NCBI RefSeq assembly: GCF_000241345.1 | Contig: NZ_BAED01000003.1 | Span: 1 to 64,000 of the forward strand | DNA length: 64,000 nucleotides | Direction of reading: 5' to 3' | Origin: Gordonia amarae NBRC 15530 | GTDB taxonomy: Bacteria > Actinomycetota > Actinomycetes > Mycobacteriales > Mycobacteriaceae | Shown: one piece after another, positions 10,730 through 18,126 of the stretch | Layout of the letters: each line of letters opens with the position of its first letter | Position numbering within the stretch: the stretch's first letter is position 1 | Program-made: the position numbers and the translations under genes | Notes under the pieces: model-generated | What the model was told of the DNA's origin: nothing | Database searches by the model: none | Seen by the model: only the letters and a program-made list of their open reading frames with translations

Positions 10730-11586
10730 CCGGCCAGTTCGTCGGCGGTGGCCGCGACGGCGCTGCCGGCCCGGACCCCGTGCCGCACAGAAGCGCGGTG
10801 TGCCTTCCAGTGCTGCCATTCCTGGCGGATGGTGCGCAGCACGCGCATGCCGTCGCTGTAGGCGTTCAGATTGCTGCGGCCGTGCAGGCGAGGTCCTTCG
10901 AAGCTGCCGACCTCGGTGATCTTGATACCCGCGGTGGCCAGGCGCACGTTGATGACGGTCTCGATCTCGAATCCGTCGCCCCACTGCGCCCGCGAGTACT
11001 GCGTGGGCGGCAACTCCATGAGCTCGGCGTGACGCGACCAGAAGGCGTTGTACCCGTAGCAGAGGTCGGAGAACTTGGTGTGGAAGGCGACGTTGACGAT
11101 CGTGTTCAGGCCCTTGTTGCCGATGCGGCGCAGCGTGGTGATGTCGGTGCTGCCGCCGCCGTCGACGAAGCGGCTGCCCTTGGCGAAGTCCGCGCCGTCG
11201 GTGAGCGCCTTGACGAACAGCGGGATCTCGGCCGGATCGGTCGAACCGTCGGCGTCGATCATCACAATGATGTCGCCGACGCAGGCCTCGATGCCGCAGG
11301 CGAGCGCGTTGCCCTTGCCGGAACGGCTCTGGACCACGAAAGTCGCTTCGGGCCACAGCGATTGGGCGACGGCCACCGTGTCGTCGGAGGAGTTGCCGTC
11401 GACGAAGACGATCTGGTCGATCCCGCCGGGCATGCGGTGGGCGACGTAGGGCAGGTTCTTGGCCTCGTTCATCGCGGGGATGATCACGGAAACCGTCGGC
11501 CGGCTCTGCTGCGCGGCGGAGTCCGCTCCGACCGGTAGCTCGGTCACGTTGTCGGTTCGTCCGTCGTTACCGGAAGCGTCGTGCAT
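10726..11586 (-). CDS. GT2 glycosyltransferase, polyprenyl-phosphate type
   Basis: A 286-residue GT-A enzyme. The core starts VSVIIPAMNEAKNLPYV, with a signature acidic region MIDADGSTDPAEIP and the SRSGKGNAL motif seen in dolichol/polyprenyl-phosphate sugar transferases and related GT2 enzymes. No membrane helices are evident, so it would work as a peripheral protein on the membrane. ATG at 11586 is preceded by AGGG. It overlaps the flippase gene downstream by four bases. An IdeR-like box lies about 95 bases upstream of the start. Likely role: activating or adding the first sugar of the glycan that the partner flippase exports. Donor and acceptor are unknown. Confidence 0.85.
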   Translation of the reverse strand: MHDASGNDGRTDNVTELPVGADSAAQQSRPTVSVIIPAMNEAKNLPYVAHRMPGGIDQIVFVDGNSSDDTVAVAQSLWPEATFVVQSRSGKGNALACGIEACVGDIIVMIDADGSTDPAEIPLFVKALTDGADFAKGSRFVDGGGSTDITTLRRIGNKGLNTIVNVAFHTKFSDLCYGYNAFWSRHAELMELPPTQYSRAQWGDGFEIETVINVRLATAGIKITEVGSFEGPRLHGRSNLNAYSDGMRVLRTIRQEWQHWKAHRASVRHGVRAGSAVAATADELAG

Positions 11587-11603
11587 GTCTGGACCCTGTC
11601 GTT

Positions 11604-11632
11604 GCTGAGGTTCTCGTAGCTGAGGTTCTCGT
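11604..11632. repeat. Short tandem direct repeat in a 5' leader
   Basis: Two copies of GCTGAGGTTCTCGT with a 15-base period lie just upstream of the minus-strand glycosyltransferase start at 11586, between it and the iron box. They could be a leader duplication or part of a regulatory site; nothing else identifies them. Confidence 0.6.
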
Positions 11633-11680
11633 GGCCGAGGTGCATGGCCGAGGCTCTAAGCGATCATTAAGCTACGGCTA

Positions 11681-11699
11681 TTTAACAAGGCTAGCCTAA
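11681..11699. promoter_or_regulatory. IdeR/DtxR-like iron box in the 11.6-11.86 kb divergent region
   Basis: TTTAACAAGGCTAGCCTAA matches the iron-box consensus at about 13 of 19 positions, with the right half (GGCTAGCCTAA) nearly perfect. It lies in the 273-base gap between the minus-strand GT2/flippase operon and the plus-strand condensation-like gene, so it may serve either or both. Confidence 0.6.
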
Positions 11700-11859
11700 T
11701 CAAAACAAGGTGGTCCTAAGTGAGTGCCCTCACAGCCGTCCCGCCGGTCGGCCGCCCACCGGCTGTACGGCTTGTCCGGTTTGGCTACGGTGATCGGGTG
11801 ATCATGCCCGCGTCCCCACCGCCGCGTCGCCCTGCACGGCACCGGCGACCGTTCGGCCG

Positions 11860-13113
11860 ATGCCGGTGACCGGACCCCGAATCGGGCTGAGCGACCGCAT
11901 CCACCTCGGCGAATCCGCAACTGCACTCATCGGGCCCGTCGACCTCCCGGATCTGGAAACGGTGCGGAGGAACCTCGACGCATTCGCATCGTTCGGCCCC
12001 GCGACCCGCATCGCCCTGCGCCCCGACCCGGACGGCCGCCGCTGGATCCACGACCCCCGGCGTCTGCTCGACACGATCGAGGTCGTCGACGAACCGGCAG
12101 ACCCCCTCGACCTACTGGTGCCCGACGGCCGGCCGAACGCACCGATGCGGATCACCCTCGCGGGCAGGTACCTGCGTACCGACCACGAGCATGGGGTGGG
12201 TGAGATCCGGTTCGGCCTCCTCGCGCACCAGATCATCACCGGGGCGGTGTCCCCCCAAGACCCGGTGATGCTCGCGCAGATCTCCCGGCGCTGGGACGGT
12301 CTGGCAACGGCCGGGCTGCGGGTCTTCGGGTCCCGTCCCACCCGGGTGTTCGACGTGCTCCGATCGATGCGCGAAACCAAGCGCACACCGGCCGGGCCCG
12401 AGTTCCCCATCGATGCGGGCGCCCCCGCCACGACGCCACCGCCGAACCTCGGACCGCACACCGTGGCCGTGGCCGCGATGCCGGCGGACGCTCTCGGTGA
12501 CCTTCGGGCGTGGCGGGATGCGACGCTCCCGGGCACCAGCCTGTTCGCCCTGGTCGTCAGCGGACTCACCCGTGCCCTGGTCCGGGCGGGTATCACCGTC
12601 GACGACGTCGGCACCCTGCCGGTCGACCTGCGCAGGTACCTGCCGCGCGGCACCAACCCGTTGGCGAATTTCGTCTCCGGAATCCAATTACCCCTGCGGG
12701 ACGGGAATGATCCGGCTCGCCTGCACGACGACCTGACCGCCGCCGTCGCGTCGGGGCGCCCCATCGTCTCCCTGGCCCGGGTCACCGCACTCTCGCGCGC
12801 GGCGCAGTTGCTGTCTCCGGACGGCCGGCACGCCACGATGCTGCCCCCGAAGACGCCGCTGGTGTTCACCGGGATTCAGGCCCACCAGCAGCTGATGGAC
12901 AGCTTCCCCTGGATCGACCGGGACAATTCGGTGTATGTGACCGGCACCCGTCCCGCGGTCCCGAACGGCATCACCCTGCAGTCGGCGACCATCCACGATC
13001 GCCTGCTGATCAGCGCGTCCTTTCAGCCCGAGCTGCATTCACCCGAACGCATCCGCGAGGCGCTCACCGCGTTCGCGACCGACCCGGCCGGTGTGCTGCA
13101 CCGTCCTGGATAG
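11860..13113 (+). CDS. Condensation/acyltransferase-superfamily protein with degenerate active-site motif
   Basis: A 417-residue protein with the two-lobed layout of condensation domains, PapA-type and WS/DGAT-type acyltransferases. The region around residue 110 (DHEHGVGE) corresponds to the HHxxxDG catalytic motif: the histidine and glycine positions are kept but the aspartate is a valine. The C-terminal half has the family-like VGTLPVDLRRYLPRGTNPLA segment followed by an N-F-V-S-G stretch. Position next to the A-T-TE protein suggests it could pass a carrier-bound aryl acid to an amine or hydroxyl, possibly on a sugar. The weak motif makes activity uncertain. ATG 11860 has no clear ribosome-binding site; GTG 11869 is an alternative. 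Confidence 0.6.
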   Translation: MPVTGPRIGLSDRIHLGESATALIGPVDLPDLETVRRNLDAFASFGPATRIALRPDPDGRRWIHDPRRLLDTIEVVDEPADPLDLLVPDGRPNAPMRITLAGRYLRTDHEHGVGEIRFGLLAHQIITGAVSPQDPVMLAQISRRWDGLATAGLRVFGSRPTRVFDVLRSMRETKRTPAGPEFPIDAGAPATTPPPNLGPHTVAVAAMPADALGDLRAWRDATLPGTSLFALVVSGLTRALVRAGITVDDVGTLPVDLRRYLPRGTNPLANFVSGIQLPLRDGNDPARLHDDLTAAVASGRPIVSLARVTALSRAAQLLSPDGRHATMLPPKTPLVFTGIQAHQQLMDSFPWIDRDNSVYVTGTRPAVPNGITLQSATIHDRLLISASFQPELHSPERIREALTAFATDPAGVLHRPG

Positions 13114-13154
13114 CAAGTCGTCCGGAATATGGAATTTCGCAAACCCCCCATCCT

Positions 13155-13173
13155 TTAGATTAGGCTAACCTCT
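13155..13173. promoter_or_regulatory. Strong IdeR/DtxR-like iron box upstream of GT2 gene
   Basis: TTAGATTAGGCTAACCTCT matches the IdeR/DtxR consensus at 16 of 19 positions and contains the core TTAGGCTAACCT intact. It lies about 80 bases before the glycosyltransferase start at 13256. Confidence 0.85.
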
Positions 13174-13255
13174 GATCCGGACCGGAGTGGCCGGAGAATG
13201 ACCGCTGTGGTCGCCGTATCGCCCCTCATCGTTGATTGGATTCGAGCATCTGCGC

Positions 13256-14512
13256 ATGATTCCCGAAGTCACCCTCAGCTCACCCATGACGCCCGGCGGG
13301 GCACCGAGCTGGCCGGGCGCCGTCTGGATCGGGGTGGCCGACATCGCGGACCTGCTCCGCGACGGCCGGACCGGACAGTTCCTCGGAGTCGTGCCGGATG
13401 TCGAGGGCTATGCGAGCGCGCGGATCCTGATCCGGGACGGGCTGATCCCGCTGGAGTTCGCGCACGTTCCGCTGGTCAACGGCCGCGCGCTGCTGCCGAT
13501 TCCGGAAACGGAGACACCTGCCGCGACCTCGGCACTGCCACCGATGTCGGTGGTCCTGTGTACCCGCGAACGACCCGACGATCTGCGCGGGGCCCTGAAC
13601 TCTCTGCTACGGGTCGACTACCCCGACTTCGAGATCATCGTCGTCGACAACGCGCCTGTCACCGACGGCACCGCTCGCGTCGTCGCCGCGATCGATGATC
13701 CGCGAGTGCGCCGCGTGGTGGAGCCGATCGCCGGCCTGTCGGCCGCCCGCAATGCCGGAGTGCACGCCGCCCGGCACGACATCATCGCCTACACCGATGA
13801 CGACGTGGTCGCCGATCCGGGCTGGCTGCGCGGACTGGCGACGGGGTTCACCCGCGCCGACGACGTCGCCTGCGTAGCGGGTCTGGTGCCGAGCGGCGAA
13901 CTGCGCACCCTCCCTCAGGCCTACTTCGATTGGCGGGTGTCCTGGGCCGACAACATCGAACCCCGGGTGTACCGGCTGTCGGACCCGCCCGAGGATGTAC
14001 CGCTGTTCCCGTTCCAGATCGGGCGCTTCGGCACGGGCGCCAATTTCGCGGTCCGCCGAGACGTGATCGTCGACCTCGGCCTGTTCGATGAACGGCTCGG
14101 CGCGGGTACCGCCACCCGCGGCGGCGAGGACCTCGACATCTTCTTCCGGGTGTTGGCATCGGGACACTGTCTGGCCACCGAACCCTCGTCGATCATCTGG
14201 CACCGGCACCGCAGCGACAACGACGCGCTGCTGGCTCAGGCCCGGGGCTACGGCCGAGGTCTCGGCGCGTGGCTGACCAAGGTCGCACTGGACAAGGGCC
14301 ACCGGCGCCTGGCCCTGTCGGTGCTGCGGCACCGTGGCCGCGCGGTGGCCAGGGCGGGGCGCGCCTACTGCGCGATCGCGGCACCCCCGCCGGCGTTCCT
14401 GCAGGATGTACCGCGCTCGGTGGGGCGCACCGAGGTGTTGTCGGTACTCGGTGGCCCTAAAGCGCTGTGGCATGAGCAGCGCCGGCTCCGGGCCCGGCAG
14501 GCCAATCCATGA
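13256..14512 (+). CDS. GT2 glycosyltransferase with N-terminal accessory region
   Basis: About 418 residues from ATG 13256; an in-frame TTG at 13232 would add eight residues, and neither has a good ribosome-binding site. An N-terminal region of about 95 residues (AVWIGVADIADLL) precedes the GT-A domain, which starts MSVVLCTRERPDD and carries GLSAARNAG, YTDDDVVAD (about 179) and the C-terminal GGEDLDIFFRV motif. Order and motifs match the second half of the double GT2 at 4020, so the two are probably paralogues. The strong iron box upstream implies expression under iron starvation. The sugar transferred is unknown. Confidence 0.82.
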   Translation: MIPEVTLSSPMTPGGAPSWPGAVWIGVADIADLLRDGRTGQFLGVVPDVEGYASARILIRDGLIPLEFAHVPLVNGRALLPIPETETPAATSALPPMSVVLCTRERPDDLRGALNSLLRVDYPDFEIIVVDNAPVTDGTARVVAAIDDPRVRRVVEPIAGLSAARNAGVHAARHDIIAYTDDDVVADPGWLRGLATGFTRADDVACVAGLVPSGELRTLPQAYFDWRVSWADNIEPRVYRLSDPPEDVPLFPFQIGRFGTGANFAVRRDVIVDLGLFDERLGAGTATRGGEDLDIFFRVLASGHCLATEPSSIIWHRHRSDNDALLAQARGYGRGLGAWLTKVALDKGHRRLALSVLRHRGRAVARAGRAYCAIAAPPPAFLQDVPRSVGRTEVLSVLGGPKALWHEQRRLRARQANP

Positions 14513-14608
14513 TGTACCCCGTTCGGTTGAACCGTCGGCAGCGTAACCCGATCCGGCCCCCTCGTTGCTGTCGTCCTCAGCCACCGTTAAGCTGACGACC
14601 AATCCAGT

Positions 14609-14627
14609 GCAATCAAGGCAAGCCTAA
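14609..14627. promoter_or_regulatory. Weak IdeR/DtxR-like box upstream of the flavin hydroxylase
   Basis: GCAATCAAGGCAAGCCTAA matches about 11 of 19 consensus positions; only the right half-site (GGCAAGCCTAA) is good. Its placement 20 bases before the hydroxylase start, like the other sites, is the main support. Confidence 0.45.
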
Positions 14628-14647
14628 ACAAAGCAAGGTGATCCTCA

Positions 14648-15895
14648 GTGACCAGCGACCCGACACTCGACGACCGGGTTCCGTCCCGTACCCAGGTCGC
14701 GATCGTCGGCGCCGGACCGGCGGGCCTCACCCTCGGACATCTGCTTCACCTACAGGGCATCGGCTCGGTCATCCTGGAACGCAGCAGCCGCGAGCATGTC
14801 GAGCAGCGCCTGCGCGCGGGCATCATCGAGCAGCCCAGCGTCGATCTGCTGGTCTCCGCCGGCCTCGGTGACCGACTGCTGCGCGCGGGCATGGTGCACA
14901 GCGGCTTCTACCTGCGCTATGACGACAGCACCCACTACCTGGACTTCCACCCGCACACCGGGCAGCACGCCACCGTCTACGGCCAGCACGAACTGGTCAA
15001 GGACCTGATCGCCGCCCGGATCGGGACCCGCCGTCCGCTCCTGTTCGACACCGAGGTCACCGCCATCTCCCCGACCGGGCCGACCGCATCGGTCCGGTAC
15101 CGGACCGCGGCCGGCGAGCACACCCTCGAGGCCGACTTCGTGGTCGGCGCCGACGGTTTCCACGGTGCCGGCCGTGCGGCGATTCCCGCCGAGGTCCGGG
15201 GTGAACTCATCCGCGAATACCCGGTGGCCTGGCTCGGCATCCTCGCCGAATCGACCCCTGCGGCGCCGGAGGGGATGTACTGCCCACACCCCAACGGCCT
15301 GTCCGTGCACAGCATGCGCGGCCCCAAGCTGTCCCGGCAGTACCTGCAGGTGCCCGCCGGCACCGAGCTCGGCGACTGGAGCGACGAGCAGATCTGGGAC
15401 GAGCTGTCGCTACGCTGCTCGGCCGCCGACGCCGCGCCGCTGGAGACCGGGCCGATCATCGAACGGTCGCTCGCTCCCCTGCGCAGTTACGTCTCGAGCA
15501 CGATGCAGTACGACCGGTTGTTCCTGGCGGGCGACGCGGCGCACATCGTGCCGCCGACCGGCGCCAAGGGACTCAACCTGGCCATCTCCGATACCTGTGT
15601 GCTCTCGCACGCCCTGGGTGCGGCACTCAATCACGGCAGCACCGAACACCTGGAGCGTTACACCGCGACGGCCCTGCCGCGCGTGATGGCCGCGCAGCGG
15701 TTCTCGGCGCTGCTCACCACCACGCTGCACGCACTGCCCGGCGACGGTTTCACCGAGGCCCTGCGCCGCGCGACGCTCGACCGTTGGGTCGGTTCGCAGG
15801 CCGCCCAGCACGAGCTCGGCGAGGTGTACCTCGGCCTGCCGTTCGCCACCGCCCCGACGTTCGGCAGCCCGATCGGCGCGGGAGCGCCGGCGTGA
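14648..15895 (+). CDS. PobA-type FAD aromatic hydroxylase, proposed amino-hydroxybenzoate 5-hydroxylase
   Basis: A 415-residue group A flavoprotein monooxygenase. It has the N-terminal dinucleotide fold (GAGPAGL), the DG motif (GADGFHG) and the FAD-ribityl motif LFLAGDAAHIVPPTGAKG. Aligned from memory with Pseudomonas 4-hydroxybenzoate 3-hydroxylase, the substrate residues Tyr201, Ser212, Arg214, Tyr222 and Tyr385 all appear kept, so the substrate should be a benzoate with a para-hydroxyl. Next to genes making 3-amino-4-hydroxybenzoate, I infer hydroxylation at C5 to give 3-amino-4,5-dihydroxybenzoate, an amino-catechol. Plain 4-hydroxybenzoate to protocatechuate is the alternative. GTG start with AAGGTGAT upstream. 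Confidence 0.85.
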   Translation: MTSDPTLDDRVPSRTQVAIVGAGPAGLTLGHLLHLQGIGSVILERSSREHVEQRLRAGIIEQPSVDLLVSAGLGDRLLRAGMVHSGFYLRYDDSTHYLDFHPHTGQHATVYGQHELVKDLIAARIGTRRPLLFDTEVTAISPTGPTASVRYRTAAGEHTLEADFVVGADGFHGAGRAAIPAEVRGELIREYPVAWLGILAESTPAAPEGMYCPHPNGLSVHSMRGPKLSRQYLQVPAGTELGDWSDEQIWDELSLRCSAADAAPLETGPIIERSLAPLRSYVSSTMQYDRLFLAGDAAHIVPPTGAKGLNLAISDTCVLSHALGAALNHGSTEHLERYTATALPRVMAAQRFSALLTTTLHALPGDGFTEALRRATLDRWVGSQAAQHELGEVYLGLPFATAPTFGSPIGAGAPA

Positions 15896-15940
15896 GCGCG
15901 GATGCCGGTGTGGCACAGATCATGCCACCCGCTTTGTAAG

Positions 15941-15959
15941 TTTGGCTAGGCTAGCCTAA
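15941..15959. promoter_or_regulatory. Strong IdeR/DtxR-like iron box upstream of the aryl-acid operon
   Basis: TTTGGCTAGGCTAGCCTAA matches about 16 of 19 consensus positions and is highly symmetrical. It lies 50 bases before the GriI-type aldolase, the first gene of a run continuing through the synthase, A-T-TE protein, GT14 and flippase, so it would put the whole run under iron control. Confidence 0.82.
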
Positions 15960-16008
15960 GCTTTTCGGAAGTATCGCGAAAAGCCTCAAATCGGTCGCAG
16001 GAGAACTC

Positions 16009-16833
16009 ATGGACACCCAGCACGCACTGGCCCGCGCCACTCTCTCAAGCGGTAAGGCCCTGCGGTTGGCGCGCATCAGCGATCCCGCGACCCGCCGCGC
16101 CCACATCGTGCCGATGGACCACTCGGTCACCGTCGGCCCGCTCGGCCCGGTCGACCACACCGAACGCATGGTCTCCCTCCTGGCCCGCACCGGCATCAAC
16201 GCCGTGGTGCTGCACCGCGGCCGGATCAACCATGTGCCGGTCGACGCGTTCTCCAGCATCGGGCTCATCGTCCACCTGTCCGCGGGTACCTCGCTGAGCC
16301 TGGACACCGACGCGAAGGTGCTCGTCTCCAGCGTCGAGGCGGCGGTGCGCTCGGGTGCCGACGCCGTCAGCATCCACGTCAACATCGGCTCACACAGCGA
16401 GCGTCAGCAGCTGGCCGATTTCGCCACCGTCGCACGCGAATGCGAGGCGCTCGGGGTGCCGCTGCTGGCCATGATGTACGCCCGCGGGCCGCAACAGTCG
16501 GGGCCGTCGTCGGCCGCCACACTCGCCCACCTCGCCGCCATCGCCACCGACCTCGGCGCCGACATGATCAAACTCGACTACGCCGGATCGCCCGCGGCCA
16601 TGCAGGCCGTGGTGGCATCGACACCGGTCCCCGTCTATGTGGCCGGTGGCCCCACCATCAGCGACGACGCCGCCATCGCACTCGGCGCGGAGATCATGTC
16701 CAGCGGAGTCGCCGGCCTGAGCTTCGGCCGCAACGTCTTCGACGCGTCCAGCCCCGTCAGGGTCGCGAGCGCGCTCGCCCGGATCGTCCACCAGCGCATC
16801 GGCGACACCGAGCGCGTGGCCGCACTCGCCTGA
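16009..16833 (+). CDS. griI: GriI-type aldolase (C7 amino-sugar-acid synthase for 3,4-AHBA)
   Basis: A 274-residue class I aldolase of the DhnA/FbaB group. Catalytic features are visible: VPMDHS near the start of the barrel, MMYARGP, and the Schiff-base lysine in DMIKLDYAGS. Known for this family: archaeal ADH synthase and actinomycete GriI; GriI joins aspartate semialdehyde to dihydroxyacetone phosphate to give a C7 compound. The next gene encodes the matching GriH-type enzyme, which turns it into 3-amino-4-hydroxybenzoate. ATG 16009 follows a clear AGGAG. This is the first gene after the strong iron box at 15941. Confidence 0.88.
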   Translation: MDTQHALARATLSSGKALRLARISDPATRRAHIVPMDHSVTVGPLGPVDHTERMVSLLARTGINAVVLHRGRINHVPVDAFSSIGLIVHLSAGTSLSLDTDAKVLVSSVEAAVRSGADAVSIHVNIGSHSERQQLADFATVARECEALGVPLLAMMYARGPQQSGPSSAATLAHLAAIATDLGADMIKLDYAGSPAAMQAVVASTPVPVYVAGGPTISDDAAIALGAEIMSSGVAGLSFGRNVFDASSPVRVASALARIVHQRIGDTERVAALA

Positions 16834-16861
16834 TCACACCAGCCCAGCACCACGGCCCGGC

Positions 16862-16915
16862 ATGACCAGCCGGCACACCTCACCACAGCAGAAAGTCAGG
16901 TCCATCAACCTATGA
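16862..16915 (+). CDS. Possible 17-codon upstream ORF coupled to the synthase
   Basis: ATG 16862 opens a 17-codon frame (MTSRHTSPQQKVRSINL) whose TGA stop overlaps the ATG of the next gene (ATGA). The first four codons resemble the true start of that gene, so it may be a start-region duplication or a translational coupler. There is no conserved-protein evidence. Confidence 0.25.
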   Translation: MTSRHTSPQQKVRSINL

Positions 16916-18126
16916 CCAGCCATGTCGTCGTCACCGACCAGATCGTGCCCGCCGCACCGTCGGAGAACGACCGGAACAGCCAGCATTTCGCGTGGGTCGA
17001 TGTCCGCAACCTTGAGGGTGCGGCACGTGACGCCGTGGTCCAGGCCGCGATCAACTACGGTCTCGACGGCATCGTCGCCGACGATCCCGCACTGCTCGCG
17101 GGCCTGCCGCCGACGGTCCGCCGGATCCTGGCCGGCACCGCCCCGGTTGCCGACAAGACAAAAACCGACAACAAGAAGAAGACGGACAAGAAGTCCGCCG
17201 ACGACACCGAGCAGGCCCCGTCCTTCACCCCGGACCTGGTGCTGACCGAGGCCGCCGACCTGCGGACCGGTGCCGCCCCCGCGGCCGGTGTGCACGTCGT
17301 GGTGTCCGACGCGCCGACGCTCGGCCTTGCCTGCGAGCTCGTCCGGGTGACACCGTGGACGGTGCTGACCTTCACCGATCCCACCAAGATCCCGCTGGAG
17401 ATCGTGATCGCCGCGGCGGAGAACTCGGGGGGCAAGACCGTCACCGTCGTCAACGACATCGAGGACGCCGGCATCGTCAAGCTGGTGCTGGAGCACGGTT
17501 CCGACGGTCTGCTGCTCGCGCCGCGGCACGCCGACGACGTGGTCGCGCTGGTTGACGTGCTCACCCCGGACAACGACAAAATGGAGCTGTCCGAGCTCAC
17601 CATCACCGACGTCGCCCACATCGGGATGGGTGAGCGCGCCTGCATCGACACCTGCTCGCTCCTCGAACTCGACGAGGGCTGCCTCATCGGCTCGTTCGCC
17701 AGCGGGATGTTCCTCTCGTGCAGCGAGACCCATCCGCTGCCGTACATGCCGACCCGACCGTTCCGGTGGAACGCCGGCGCCGTGCACTCGTACGTCATGA
17801 CCCCCGACAACCGGACCCGCTACGTCAGCGAGCTGCGGGCGGGTCAGCCGATTCTCGCGGTCCGCACCGACGGCTCGGTGCGCGAGGTCCGTATCGGCCG
17901 CGTCAAGATCGAACGGCGCCCGCTGATCTCGATCACCGCCACCTCGGCCACCGGCAAGACCATCAATGTCATCGCCCAGGACGACTGGCATGTGCGTCTG
18001 CTCGGTCCCGGCGGTTCGGTCAACAACGTCACCGAACTCAAGCCCGGCGATGTGCTGCTCGGCTACGTCCCCACCGAGGCCCGCCACGTCGGTCTTCCGA
18101 TCACCGAGTTCTGTGAGGAACGCTAA
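16912..18126 (+). CDS. griH: GriH-type 3-amino-4-hydroxybenzoate synthase (DHQ synthase II family)
   Basis: A 404-residue member of the 3-dehydroquinate synthase II family (archaeal AroB', actinomycete GriH). Typical C-terminal features are present: MGERACIDTCSLL, GSFASGMFLSCSETH, RPFRWNAGAVHSYV and the closing KPGDVLLGYVPTEARHVG. With GriI it makes 3-amino-4-hydroxybenzoate, a building block separate from the shikimate route. Residues about 81-103 form an unusual lysine-rich insertion (KTDNKKKTDKKSADDTEQ) between secondary-structure elements, likely a disordered surface loop. ATG 16912 overlaps a short upstream frame. The 3' end overlaps the start of the A-T-TE gene by 14 bases, so the two are translationally coupled. 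Confidence 0.87.
   Translation: MTSHVVVTDQIVPAAPSENDRNSQHFAWVDVRNLEGAARDAVVQAAINYGLDGIVADDPALLAGLPPTVRRILAGTAPVADKTKTDNKKKTDKKSADDTEQAPSFTPDLVLTEAADLRTGAAPAAGVHVVVSDAPTLGLACELVRVTPWTVLTFTDPTKIPLEIVIAAAENSGGKTVTVVNDIEDAGIVKLVLEHGSDGLLLAPRHADDVVALVDVLTPDNDKMELSELTITDVAHIGMGERACIDTCSLLELDEGCLIGSFASGMFLSCSETHPLPYMPTRPFRWNAGAVHSYVMTPDNRTRYVSELRAGQPILAVRTDGSVREVRIGRVKIERRPLISITATSATGKTINVIAQDDWHVRLLGPGGSVNNVTELKPGDVLLGYVPTEARHVGLPITEFCEER

Noticed and set aside
13198..13698. An alternative frame with a close GGAG upstream of the GT2 at 13256
   Set aside because: Its protein is arginine-rich and without motifs and it runs out of frame through the glycosyltransferase domain.
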